Below, piece by piece: positions 54,230-61,658 of a stretch of DNA of 64,000 nucleotides. The stretch covers positions 1 through 64,000 of the forward strand of contig NZ_JAUSSH010000006.1 of NCBI RefSeq assembly GCF_030812255.1. The letters run 5' to 3'. The notes under the pieces were generated by a model. It saw only the letters and a program-made list of their open reading frames with translations. It had not been told where the DNA came from and did not search any database. This stretch comes from Paeniglutamicibacter psychrophenolicus. GTDB lineage: Bacteria > Actinomycetota > Actinomycetes > Actinomycetales > Micrococcaceae. Each line of letters begins with the position of its first letter. Within the stretch, counting starts at the first letter, position 1. Position numbers and translations under genes: made by a program.

Positions 54230-55002
54230 GGTTCCTCCGACCCGGCGCGGTGCTTGGGGACGTGCGGCGTGTCGTTCCCCGGCTCCTGTGCCCCGCGGAT
54301 CAGCGCCAGGAAGGCATCCTCGGCGTTGTCGGTTCCGGTGCGCTCCAGCAGCGATCCGGGGGTTTCCTGGGCGATGATCTGCCCCTCGCGCATCAAGATC
54401 AGCCGGTCGCAGCGCGTGGCCTCGTCCATGACGTGGCTGGAAACCAGCAGCGTCACGCCCTCGGCGGCGAGCTCGGCGAACAGCTCCCAGAGGGCCACGC
54501 GCAGCACCGGATCCAGCCCGACGGTCGGCTCGTCCAGCACCAGCAGCTCGGGGGAACCCAGCAGCGCGATGGCCAGCGAGAGCCGGCTGCGCTGGCCCCC
54601 GGAGAGCTCCGCGGCCATGGACCTGGCCACCGACCCCAGGTCGGTGCGCTCGATGGTTTCGGCGACCTGGTTGGGCGGGGCGCCGAGGATCTTGGCGAAG
54701 TAGTTCAGGTTCGCGATCACCGGCAGGTCGTCGTAGATGCCCGCTTCCTGGGTCATGTAGCCCACGCGGTGGCGCAGGGACGCGGAGCCTGCGGAGTCTC
54801 CCAGCACCGTCACATCTCCGCCGGTGACGATCTGGGTGCCCACGATCGCACGCATCAGGGTCGACTTGCCGCAGCCGCTGGGACCTAGCAGCCCCACGAC
54901 CTCGCCGTGCGGAACCAGCAGGTCAAGGCCGGGCAGCACCAGGTTCTTCCCGCGCGACACCTTCAGCCCGGTGATCGAGATTGCCGCCGTGTCAGCCTCC
55001 AT
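54226..55002 (-). CDS. ABC-2 exporter ATPase (DrrA type)
   Basis: A 258-residue ATPase with Walker A GPSGCGKST (40-48), YMTQEAGIYDDLPVIANL, signature LSGGQRSR and Walker B LLVLDEPTVGLDP. ATG 55002 starts the domain directly; a longer in-frame start at 55098 would add a very basic stretch and is rejected. No strong ribosome-binding site is visible. It precedes and overlaps the permease gene. Confidence 0.92.
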   Translation of the reverse strand: MEADTAAISITGLKVSRGKNLVLPGLDLLVPHGEVVGLLGPSGCGKSTLMRAIVGTQIVTGGDVTVLGDSAGSASLRHRVGYMTQEAGIYDDLPVIANLNYFAKILGAPPNQVAETIERTDLGSVARSMAAELSGGQRSRLSLAIALLGSPELLVLDEPTVGLDPVLRVALWELFAELAAEGVTLLVSSHVMDEATRCDRLILMREGQIIAQETPGSLLERTGTDNAEDAFLALIRGAQEPGNDTPHVPKHRAGSEEP

Positions 55003-55154
55003 TTCTTGAGTCTTGCCCCTGCGGCGGCCCCGGTCAAGGGGGCGGTTGGGCACCCGGACACGGCGCCGCCCTATCGTTGACCGGCGCGGTCCGGGCATAC
55101 TGGGTGAAAGGCTGCTGCCCGCCCACTGTCACCATCCACCTCCAGGAGCGCGCC

Positions 55155-55688
55155 ATGAACGAGCCGCGCGGAAAAGGAACCATTCCCACCCCGCATCCCG
55201 TGCTCGTGGGAGTGTGCCGGAACCAGCATCCGGAGGTGGTCGCCACCGCGGCACGCCTGGCCGTGGCCCTGAAACTGGATCTGGTGTGTGCCTACGCCGT
55301 CACGGGGTTGGAATCTTCCGAGTGGAAGGCGAAGGCAATCATCGATTTCGAGACGCTGGGTCGGGACGCGCAGGAGGAAATCGGCGTCACGGTTGTCCGC
55401 GAGCTCCAGGCCGGCCTCGGGGCGGCGTTGCAGGATTCACCCGTGCGCTGGATCCTGCGCATACTGGTGGGCGCTCCCGCGGGTGCGCTTGAGGAGTGTG
55501 CATCGGCTTTGGGGGCCTCGCTTTTGGTCCTCGGATCCCCCATCCGGCGGCCCTTCGGCAGCACTTCCGCCCGGCTGCGTGCCTCCACGCTGGCCCGCTT
55601 GCTTTCCCACCGCACGGTGCCGGTGCTGGTGGTTCCGCCGCAGCCCTCGCCCGGGAAAACGGACACACCTTATCTGCCCATGCCCTGA
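55155..55688 (+). CDS. universal stress protein family
   Basis: A 177-residue UspA-fold protein. The N-terminal strand PVLVGVCRNQHPEVV is followed by AARLAVALKLDLVCAYAV. The C-terminal nucleotide loop GSPIRRPFGSTSARLRASTLARLLSHRTVPVLVVP resembles the ATP-binding G-2x-G-9x-G(S/T) motif only loosely. Its role is likely stress tolerance. AGGAG lies 6 nt upstream of the ATG. It is divergent from the DrrA-type gene. Confidence 0.85.
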   Translation: MNEPRGKGTIPTPHPVLVGVCRNQHPEVVATAARLAVALKLDLVCAYAVTGLESSEWKAKAIIDFETLGRDAQEEIGVTVVRELQAGLGAALQDSPVRWILRILVGAPAGALEECASALGASLLVLGSPIRRPFGSTSARLRASTLARLLSHRTVPVLVVPPQPSPGKTDTPYLPMP

Positions 55689-55700
55689 CGCCCGGGAAGC

Positions 55701-56492
55701 CTAGGTGTTGGTCCGCAGGAACGGCAGCAACTGCTCCAGGATGGGTTGTGGCGGGAAGAGCGTGCCTCCGTGGGTGCGGCCCTCCAGCTCAACCAGCCGG
55801 GCGTTGGGCATCACCGAGGCCATGGTGCGCGAGTGCTCGATGCGCGGCCTGTCCCGGGTTCCGGTCATCAGCAGCGTCGGGGTGTCCAGCTGCGCCAGCA
55901 ACAGCTCGCTCACCGCGCTTCCGGCCTCGGTCGATTCGAAGTACGCCGCCAGCGCCAGCGCGTCGTTGGACGCGAAGGCCAGGCGTGTCGCCGGGTCGAG
56001 CCTCCCGCCGTCGGCTTCCATGCCGGCGATGAAGGCGTCCATGTCGCCCGTCTTGAGCGCCTCGAGGTAGCCGTCAAAGAAGAGCGTGCTGATGTGCTGG
56101 GCCTCGATGGCGTGGGTTCCGCCGAGCATCGTCAGCGAGCGCACCATCGACGGGTGCTTGATGGCCAGCGAGAGGCCCACGCGCGAGCCGAAGGAATATC
56201 CCACGATGTGGATCGACTCGTGGCCGGTCGCCGCCAGCACCGCCTTGACGTCCGCCAGGACCAGATCCATGTTGTAGGCGGCCGGATCGTGCGGCTTGCC
56301 CGACCGTCCATGCCCGCGCAGGTCCATGCGGATCGTGTCGAACTCCGGCTCCAGGGCCTTCACATAGCCCAGGCCGCGCCAGATGGAACGGGAGAGAGCC
56401 GAGCCGTGCAGCAGCAGGACCGGTGGGGCCCCTGTGTCGCTGGCGTCGAAGTAGATAGTCTGGGCATCAATCGGGTTCACTGCATGGGGCAT
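55701..56492 (-). CDS. alpha/beta hydrolase
   Basis: A 263-residue alpha/beta hydrolase. Oxyanion segment LLLHGSALS, the DLRGHGRS motif, nucleophile elbow GYSFGS, and the catalytic His in EGRTHGGTLFPP near the end are present. It resembles esterases or 3-oxoadipate enol-lactonase-like hydrolases; substrate not known. The ATG at 56492 has no Shine-Dalgarno and follows TAGGCT by 7 nt. It is divergent from the thiolase gene, with 55 nt between starts. Confidence 0.88.
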   Translation of the reverse strand: MPHAVNPIDAQTIYFDASDTGAPPVLLLHGSALSRSIWRGLGYVKALEPEFDTIRMDLRGHGRSGKPHDPAAYNMDLVLADVKAVLAATGHESIHIVGYSFGSRVGLSLAIKHPSMVRSLTMLGGTHAIEAQHISTLFFDGYLEALKTGDMDAFIAGMEADGGRLDPATRLAFASNDALALAAYFESTEAGSAVSELLLAQLDTPTLLMTGTRDRPRIEHSRTMASVMPNARLVELEGRTHGGTLFPPQPILEQLLPFLRTNT

Positions 56493-56499
56493 GTGAATG

Positions 56500-56505
56500 A
56501 GCCTA
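56500..56505 (-). promoter_or_regulatory. -10 box, leaderless hydrolase transcript
   Basis: Leftward TAGGCT ends 7 nt before the ATG at 56492, leaving no space for a ribosome-binding site. Confidence 0.5.
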
Positions 56506-56547
56506 GGGCACCGAACCGGCATTTTCCCAAGCGCTAAGGATGCAGCA

Positions 56548-57735
56548 ATGAATGACGATCTGACTCCCGTGGTCATTGGCGGGGCGCGCACGCCCTTTGG
56601 CAGGTTCCGCGGGGCCATCTCCTCGGTGCCGGCCACAGACCTCGGCGCCCACGCCATCAAGGCGGCCCTGGAACGCAGCGGGGTGAAGGCCAGCGACATC
56701 AACCACGTCATCATGGGCCAGGTGATCCTGGCCGGCACCGGGCAGGGTCCGGCCCGACAGGCCTCCCTGAAGGCCGGGATCGGCTGGGACGTGCCCACGG
56801 TTACCATCAACAAGCTCTGCCTCTCCGGGCTGACCGCGGTCATCGACGCCGCCCGGATGATCCGGGCCGGGGAAGCAGAGTTCATCGTCGCCGCCGGCCA
56901 GGAGTCCATGTCCAACGCACCCCACTTGGTCCGCGGCATGCGCGCGGGACTGGCGATCGGGGACCGCGGCCTGGAGGACTCGCTGAACCACGATGCCCTG
57001 GCCGACCCGCTCACCGGTGAGCTCATGGGATCGACCACCGAACGCGGCAACGCCAAGCTGGGGATCGGCAGGGCGGAGCAGGACGCGTACGCCGCGGCCT
57101 CGCACCAGCGCGCGGCCGCTGCCCGGGCACACCTTGATGCGGAGATCGCACCCATCTCCATCCCCCAGCGCCGCGGGGAGGATCTGGTTGTCTCCACCGA
57201 TGAGGGCATCCGCCCCGGGACCACGGTGGAGAAACTGGCCGCGCTGGGACCGGCATTCTCCAAGGAGCCGGGGGCAACCATCACCGCGGGTTCTTCCTCG
57301 CCGCTTTCCGACGGCGCCGCCGCGTTGGTCGTGGCCTCCAAGGGCGCGGCCCGCAAGGCGGGGCTGTCGTGGCTGTGCGAGATCGGGGCGCACGGACAAA
57401 CCGCGGGTCCGGACGGGCAGCTGCATTCCCAGCCCAGCACCTCGATCCTCGCGGCCTTGGAGAAGGAGGGGCTGAATGCCGGGGACCTTGACGCGATCGA
57501 GATCAACGAGGCCTTCGCCTCGGTGGTGCTGCAATCGGCCAAGGACCTCGGCGTGGATCCGGCCAGGGTCAACACCGAGGGCGGGGCCATCGCCCTGGGC
57601 CACCCGGTGGGTGCCTCCGGGGCGCGACTGGTGTTGCACATGGCGATGGAGCTGTCGCGGCGCGGCGGCGGCACCGGGGTCGTCTCGCTGTGCGGCGGTG
57701 GCGGCCAGGGCGATGCGCTGGTCCTCCGGACCTGA
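56548..57735 (+). CDS. acetyl-CoA acetyltransferase (thiolase)
   Basis: A 395-residue thiolase. Nucleophilic Cys91 lies in NKLCLSG, with the EINEAFAS motif, His in GGAIALGHPVGASG and the second catalytic Cys382 in CGGGGQGDA. It joins or splits acetoacetyl-CoA, in beta-oxidation, ketone metabolism or mevalonate supply. AAGGA lies 7 nt upstream of the ATG. It stands alone on this strand before the non-coding RNA element 1. Confidence 0.94.
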   Translation: MNDDLTPVVIGGARTPFGRFRGAISSVPATDLGAHAIKAALERSGVKASDINHVIMGQVILAGTGQGPARQASLKAGIGWDVPTVTINKLCLSGLTAVIDAARMIRAGEAEFIVAAGQESMSNAPHLVRGMRAGLAIGDRGLEDSLNHDALADPLTGELMGSTTERGNAKLGIGRAEQDAYAAASHQRAAAARAHLDAEIAPISIPQRRGEDLVVSTDEGIRPGTTVEKLAALGPAFSKEPGATITAGSSSPLSDGAAALVVASKGAARKAGLSWLCEIGAHGQTAGPDGQLHSQPSTSILAALEKEGLNAGDLDAIEINEAFASVVLQSAKDLGVDPARVNTEGGAIALGHPVGASGARLVLHMAMELSRRGGGTGVVSLCGGGGQGDALVLRT

Positions 57736-57786
57736 ATTCACACGTGGTTTCCGGGCCCTGTACAGCCAGTGCATAGATTGGGTTCC

Positions 57787-57792
57787 TAGAGT
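57787..57792 (+). promoter_or_regulatory. -10 box of RNA element 1
   Basis: TAGAGT lies 8 nt upstream of the conserved CCTCATG start of the element, the same relation as TAGGCT to element 2. A shared AGCCA / AGCCCA block lies 17-18 nt upstream in both. Confidence 0.45.
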
Positions 57793-57797
57793 AGTAA

Positions 57798-57886
57798 CTA
57801 CCTCATGAAGGTGCGAGTGATGAGAGCACCGGTCGGATACAAGGCAGATTCCCCCCAGCCTGCCGACCGGTGCTCAACCATTTAAG
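57798..57886 (+). ncRNA. structured RNA element 1 (pair with 58239-58325)
   Basis: A non-coding segment homologous to element 2. A near-identical 5' part (CTACCT-N5-AAGGTGCGAGTGAT) leads to a perfect 13-bp stem, 57824-57836 with 57863-57875 (GAGCACCGGTCGG / CCGACCGGTGCTC), then TTTAAG. Between the copies the lower stem changes on both sides (GAGCACC/GGTGCTC versus GAAGAACC/GGTTCTTC), so pairing is kept: covariation that supports an RNA structure. Could be a small RNA about 85 nt long or an attenuator; no known family was recognised. Confidence 0.65.
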
Positions 57887-58024
57887 CCCGGCCGTGCCCT
57901 GCGCGGGCGACGGGACGAGGCATGGGGCATCCGCTCGACAACGTCGGAACTTCGGACCAAACTGAAGATACCGGTCGCGCCGGTGAATCGGGCGACATGA
58001 TCTACGGACCAAGGAGCACGCGTG

Positions 58025-58177
58025 ATGAGTGAAAAACCAATCGGCGACGAAGAAGACGTCACGGCAGAAGAAGCTGCCGCAGAGCCGGAACATGTTGCCA
58101 GCGCCCACGACGAGGCGCTGGTCGAGGAATGGGAAGACGAGTCCTTCCCCGCCTCCGATCCCCCATCGAATTACTGA
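58025..58177 (+). CDS. acidic 50-residue protein with SFPASDPPS motif
   Basis: A small gene between the two RNA elements. AAGGAG lies 8 nt before the ATG, and GTG three bases upstream is an alternative start. The protein is strongly acidic (about 16 Asp/Glu in 50) and ends with EEWEDESFPASDPPSNY. The ESFPASDPPS tail is a conserved motif of many short uncharacterised bacterial proteins (recalled from family patterns). No membrane segment or Cys. Function unknown. Confidence 0.8.
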   Translation: MSEKPIGDEEDVTAEEAAAEPEHVASAHDEALVEEWEDESFPASDPPSNY

Positions 58178-58228
58178 CTCTCGGCTGACTGACAACCAAT
58201 CCTCAGCCCACACTCAGCTTCGACTCTT

Positions 58229-58234
58229 AGGCTG
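58229..58234 (+). promoter_or_regulatory. -10 box of RNA element 2
   Basis: TAGGCT, 7 nt before the conserved CCTTCTC start of the second element, matches the spacing seen for element 1. Confidence 0.45.
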
Positions 58235-58238
58235 AAGC

Positions 58239-58325
58239 TACCTTCTCAAGGTGCGAGTGATCAGAAGAACCGGTCGCGGCGGAGTTTCACCTCCTTAGCC
58301 GTCACGACCGGTTCTTCACTTTAAG
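58239..58325 (+). ncRNA. structured RNA element 2 (pair with 57798-57886)
   Basis: The second copy of the element. The 5' part shares CTACCT and AAGGTGCGAGTGAT with element 1, and ACCTT/AAGGT can form a small 5' hairpin. The main stem 58265-58277 with 58306-58318 (GAAGAACCGGTCG / CGACCGGTTCTTC) encloses an inner hairpin of CGG and CTCC bases, followed by ACTTTAAG. It ends about 180 nt before the aldo/keto reductase gene, so it could be a separate small RNA or part of that gene's leader. Confidence 0.65.
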
Positions 58326-58506
58326 AACGCAGGTACCGAAGTGGGGCCTCCCCGGGTCACAAAGCAGCGGATTTCGTTTCTCCCCAGCGTGCCGCGCCCG
58401 CCGTCATGGACTATCGGCGCCTCGGGGGACAAGAATGGATGCGAATGAAGCCCAGAAAGCTTCATGAGATTTTCCGTCCCACCAACTTCAGGAGAACACC
58501 ACCACC

Positions 58507-59571
58507 ATGGCCGAAGAACTCCGCTATGCCCCCGTCCCCGAAACCCACGCACCCTATGTGGCCGCCGCGGATCGCTACGAGGCCACCGGCTACCGGCGCG
58601 TCGGCAACTCCGGCCTGGTCCTTCCCCCGATTTCCCTGGGCCTGTGGTGGAACTTTGGCGACAACCGCCCATTCGACACCCAGCGCGAAGTGTTGCGCCA
58701 TGCCTTCGACCACGGCATCACGCACTTCGACCTGGCCAACAACTACGGCCCGCCCTACGGTTCCGCCGAGGAAAACTTCGGCCGCATGCTGCGCGGCGAT
58801 TTCAAGGCCTACCGCAACGAGCTGATCATCTCGTCGAAGGCCGGCTGGGACATGTGGCCGGGCCCCTACGGCAACCTGGGTTCGCGCAAGTACATCATGG
58901 CCTCGGCCGACGAGTCCCTGTCCCGCATGGGCCTTGACTACGTGGATATCTTCTACTCGCACCGCCCGGACCCGGACACCCCGATCGAGGAGACCATCGG
59001 TGCGCTGGACACCCTGGTCCGCCAGGGCAAGGCCCTCTACGTGGGCATTTCCTCCTACTCCCCCGAACGCACCGCACAGGCCGCGCAGGTCGCCAAGGAC
59101 ATGGGCACCCCGCTGGTCATCCACCAGCCCTCCTACTCGATGCTCAACCGCTGGGTGGAAGACGGGCTGTTGGACACCCTCAAGGAACACGGCATGGGCT
59201 CGATCGCCTTCACCCCGTTGGCCCAGGGTCTGCTGACCGGCAAGTACCTCAAGGACGAGTCGGCCATCCCGTCCGGCGGACGGAACTCGCTGGCCGGGCA
59301 CCTGACCGAGGAGAACCTGTCCAAGGCCCGCGACCTGTCCAAGGTCGCCGAGGCGCGCGGCCAGTCGCTGGCCCAGCTGGCCATTGCCTGGCTGCTGCGC
59401 GAGGGCGGGGTGACCTCGGTGCTGCTCGGGGCATCCTCGACGGCGCAGCTGGATGAGAACCTCGGAGCCCTGGGCAACACCGCATTCAGCCCCGCGGAGC
59501 TGGAACTGATCGACAGGATCGCCGCCGGCGATGCCGGAATCGACCACTGGCGCGCGGCGGCCACGAGCTAA
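58507..59571 (+). CDS. aldo/keto reductase (YghZ/MgrA type)
   Basis: A 354-residue NADPH-dependent reductase. The AKR catalytic tetrad is visible: Asp75 and Tyr80 (FDLANNY), Lys111 (SSKAGW) and His152 (YSHRPD). The length and the WWNFGD and HQPSYSMLNRW phrases match the YghZ group, known to reduce methylglyoxal and L-glyceraldehyde 3-phosphate. CAGGAG lies about 12 nt before the ATG. Hairpin 59593-59625 follows. RNA element 2 lies upstream. Confidence 0.93.
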   Translation: MAEELRYAPVPETHAPYVAAADRYEATGYRRVGNSGLVLPPISLGLWWNFGDNRPFDTQREVLRHAFDHGITHFDLANNYGPPYGSAEENFGRMLRGDFKAYRNELIISSKAGWDMWPGPYGNLGSRKYIMASADESLSRMGLDYVDIFYSHRPDPDTPIEETIGALDTLVRQGKALYVGISSYSPERTAQAAQVAKDMGTPLVIHQPSYSMLNRWVEDGLLDTLKEHGMGSIAFTPLAQGLLTGKYLKDESAIPSGGRNSLAGHLTEENLSKARDLSKVAEARGQSLAQLAIAWLLREGGVTSVLLGASSTAQLDENLGALGNTAFSPAELELIDRIAAGDAGIDHWRAAATS

Positions 59572-59592
59572 GAAGCCGAAGCGCCCCGACCC

Positions 59593-59625
59593 GAAACCCT
59601 GCGGACACGAATTCCGCAGGGTTTC
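59593..59625 (+). terminator. terminator of aldo/keto reductase
   Basis: A perfect 13-bp stem (59593-59605 with 59613-59625) around a 7-nt loop, with TTTC at the 3' arm, 22 nt past the stop. Confidence 0.75.
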
Positions 59626-59793
59626 TCGTCGTTAACAACTAATACCGCAGATGAACAATTCGCTGACGGCGGATATCACCACCGATCCCGCGTGACCGGC
59701 TTCACAAATCGCAGTTTTCGCGACATGATGTAACCGTACGTGGCGCGCAACGCAGATTTTCGCCGCCCAGTGACTACCAGAAGGAGCATGGCC

Positions 59794-61200
59794 GTGACCG
59801 CCAACGCCCAGACGACGCCAACCGCCACCGGATATCGAGTCCTGAACCCCGCCACCGGCGCCGTTCTCGAGGAATTCGCCACCGCCACAGACGCAGAGGT
59901 CCAGGAAGCCATTGCCGCGGCCGAAGCCGGCTACCAGGTGTGGAAGGACGTCGACATCAACGAACGCGCCAAGATCGTCTCCCGCGTCGGCGAGCTCTTC
60001 GCCGAACGCGCCGACGAGCTTGCCGCGATCATCACCCGGGAAATGGGCAAGCCCCTGTCCGAGTCCAAGGGCGAGGCCGAGTTCTGCAAGGACATCTTCG
60101 AGTACTTCGCCACCGAGGGCCCGACACTGGCCGCGGACACCGAGATCAAGGCCATCGGCGGCGGCAAGGCCATCATCCAGCGCCTGCCCGTCGGCCCGCT
60201 GCTGGGCATCATGCCATGGAACTACCCGTACTACCAGGTCGCCCGCTTCGTGGCGCCCAACCTGATGCTCGGCAACACCATCGTGCTCAAGCACGCCGAG
60301 ACCTGCCCGCGTTCGGCCCTGGCCATCGCGCAGATCATGGATGACGCAGGCGTACCCGCCGGCGTCTACAACAACGTCTTCGCCTCGCACGAGCAGATCT
60401 CCACCATCATCGAGGATCCCCGCATCCAGGGTGTCTCGCTGACCGGCTCCGAGCGCGCCGGCGCCATCATCGGCGAGCAGGCCGGACGCAACCTGAAGAA
60501 GGCAGTGCTGGAACTGGGCGGTTCCGACCCGTACGTCATCCTCGACTCGGCGGACATCGCCGGGGACGCGGCCACCGCGTGGGCCACCCGCATGGAGAAC
60601 ACCGGCCAGGCCTGCAACTCCAACAAGCGCATGATCGTCATGGAGGACATCTTCGATGACTTCGTCGGCGAACTGACCAAGCTTGCCGTCGACCTGGTTC
60701 CCGGCGACCCGGCCAAGGAGGAGGAAGGCACCTTCGGTCCGCTCTCCACCCGTGGCGCCGCCGAGGGCGTGGCCGCACAGGTCCAGGACGCCATCGACAA
60801 GGGTGCAACGCTGCACGCCGGCGGCCTGCTGCACGAGGGCCCGGGTGCCTACCTGTCCCCGACGATCCTCTCAGGGATCACCAAGGGCATGCGTGCCTAC
60901 TATGAAGAGCTCTTCGGCCCGGTGGCGATTGTCTACAAGGTGTCCTCCGACGAGGAAGCCCTGGAATTGGCCAACGACACCCAGTACGGTTTGGGCGGCG
61001 CGGTGTTCTCCACCGATCCGGCCCGCGCCGCAAAGGTTGCCGCTGGCCTTCAGGTCGGCATGGCCAACGTGAATGCGCCGAGCGCCGAAGGTGCGGAAAT
61101 GCCCTTTGGCGGCGTGAAGCGCTCGGGCTTCGGCCGCGAGCTGGGCCCGCTGGGCATGGAGGAGTTCGTCAACAAGCGCCTCTTCTACGTGGCCGACTAA
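59794..61200 (+). CDS. aldehyde dehydrogenase (succinate-semialdehyde type)
   Basis: A 468-residue NAD(P)-dependent aldehyde dehydrogenase. It has the PWNYP motif at 141-145, catalytic Glu240 in LELGGSDP, catalytic Cys274 in TGQACNSNKR and the terminal FGGVKRSGFGRELG. The short form and NPATG start fit the succinate-semialdehyde dehydrogenase GabD/YneI branch. GTG 59794 is chosen because AAGGAG lies 7 nt upstream; ATG 59788 is in frame but only 1-2 nt from that site. A long hairpin follows. Confidence 0.92.
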   Translation: MTANAQTTPTATGYRVLNPATGAVLEEFATATDAEVQEAIAAAEAGYQVWKDVDINERAKIVSRVGELFAERADELAAIITREMGKPLSESKGEAEFCKDIFEYFATEGPTLAADTEIKAIGGGKAIIQRLPVGPLLGIMPWNYPYYQVARFVAPNLMLGNTIVLKHAETCPRSALAIAQIMDDAGVPAGVYNNVFASHEQISTIIEDPRIQGVSLTGSERAGAIIGEQAGRNLKKAVLELGGSDPYVILDSADIAGDAATAWATRMENTGQACNSNKRMIVMEDIFDDFVGELTKLAVDLVPGDPAKEEEGTFGPLSTRGAAEGVAAQVQDAIDKGATLHAGGLLHEGPGAYLSPTILSGITKGMRAYYEELFGPVAIVYKVSSDEEALELANDTQYGLGGAVFSTDPARAAKVAAGLQVGMANVNAPSAEGAEMPFGGVKRSGFGRELGPLGMEEFVNKRLFYVAD

Positions 61201-61222
61201 CCACACGCAGCACCGTGACATG

Positions 61223-61273
61223 AAGCGAGGCTTCGTGCGAACCCCCGTCCGGGGATCGCACGAAGCCTCGCTT
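61223..61273. terminator. bidirectional 18-bp perfect hairpin
   Basis: Arms 61223-61240 and 61256-61273 are perfect complements around a GC-rich 15-nt loop that can pair within itself. It sits between the converging aldehyde dehydrogenase and META lipoprotein genes. Confidence 0.8.
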
Positions 61274-61289
61274 GTTTGCGGCGCGCCTG

Positions 61290-61655
61290 TTAAGGCATGC
61301 GTTCCAGCGTGCCGATCCGCTGGCCCTGCGCATCCATGATCTCAAGTGTGTCGGCCCCGAGCGTGGCACCGGCGGCATGCGAAAGCCAGGTGTCGACGCC
61401 CTCGCAGAACATCCTGGTTCCACCCAAGGGGCCGAAGGTGATGTCCGTGCCGGATGCCTCGTAGCTGCCCAGCAGACGGTTGCAGCCGTCGGTGCCGTGC
61501 AGTTTCCCGTCGGCTTCGAGCACCAGGCTCGGCTGCCCGGTCCCATCGGATCCCCAGCTGCCCACCGGATCGGGCGGCACGGGCGTCGAGGAAGCGCAGG
61601 AGGACAGCAGCAGGGCGGCTCCCAGGAAGGCGAGTGCGGAAAGCTTCCTCGTCAT
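61290..61655 (-). CDS. META-domain lipoprotein
   Basis: A 121-residue lipoprotein with lipobox LLSSC at Cys20 and an HslJ/META domain (GSWGSDGTGQPSLVLEADGKL, GTDGCNRLLGSYEASGTDITF, LGGTRMFCEG). Two Cys in the domain (GCN and FCEG) may form a disulfide. META proteins are surface proteins of unknown function, linked to heat or antibiotic stress in E. coli. It follows the M15 peptidase gene by 3 nt on the same strand. Confidence 0.9.
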   Translation of the reverse strand: MTRKLSALAFLGAALLLSSCASSTPVPPDPVGSWGSDGTGQPSLVLEADGKLHGTDGCNRLLGSYEASGTDITFGPLGGTRMFCEGVDTWLSHAAGATLGADTLEIMDAQGQRIGTLERMP

Positions 61656-61658
61656 CGC

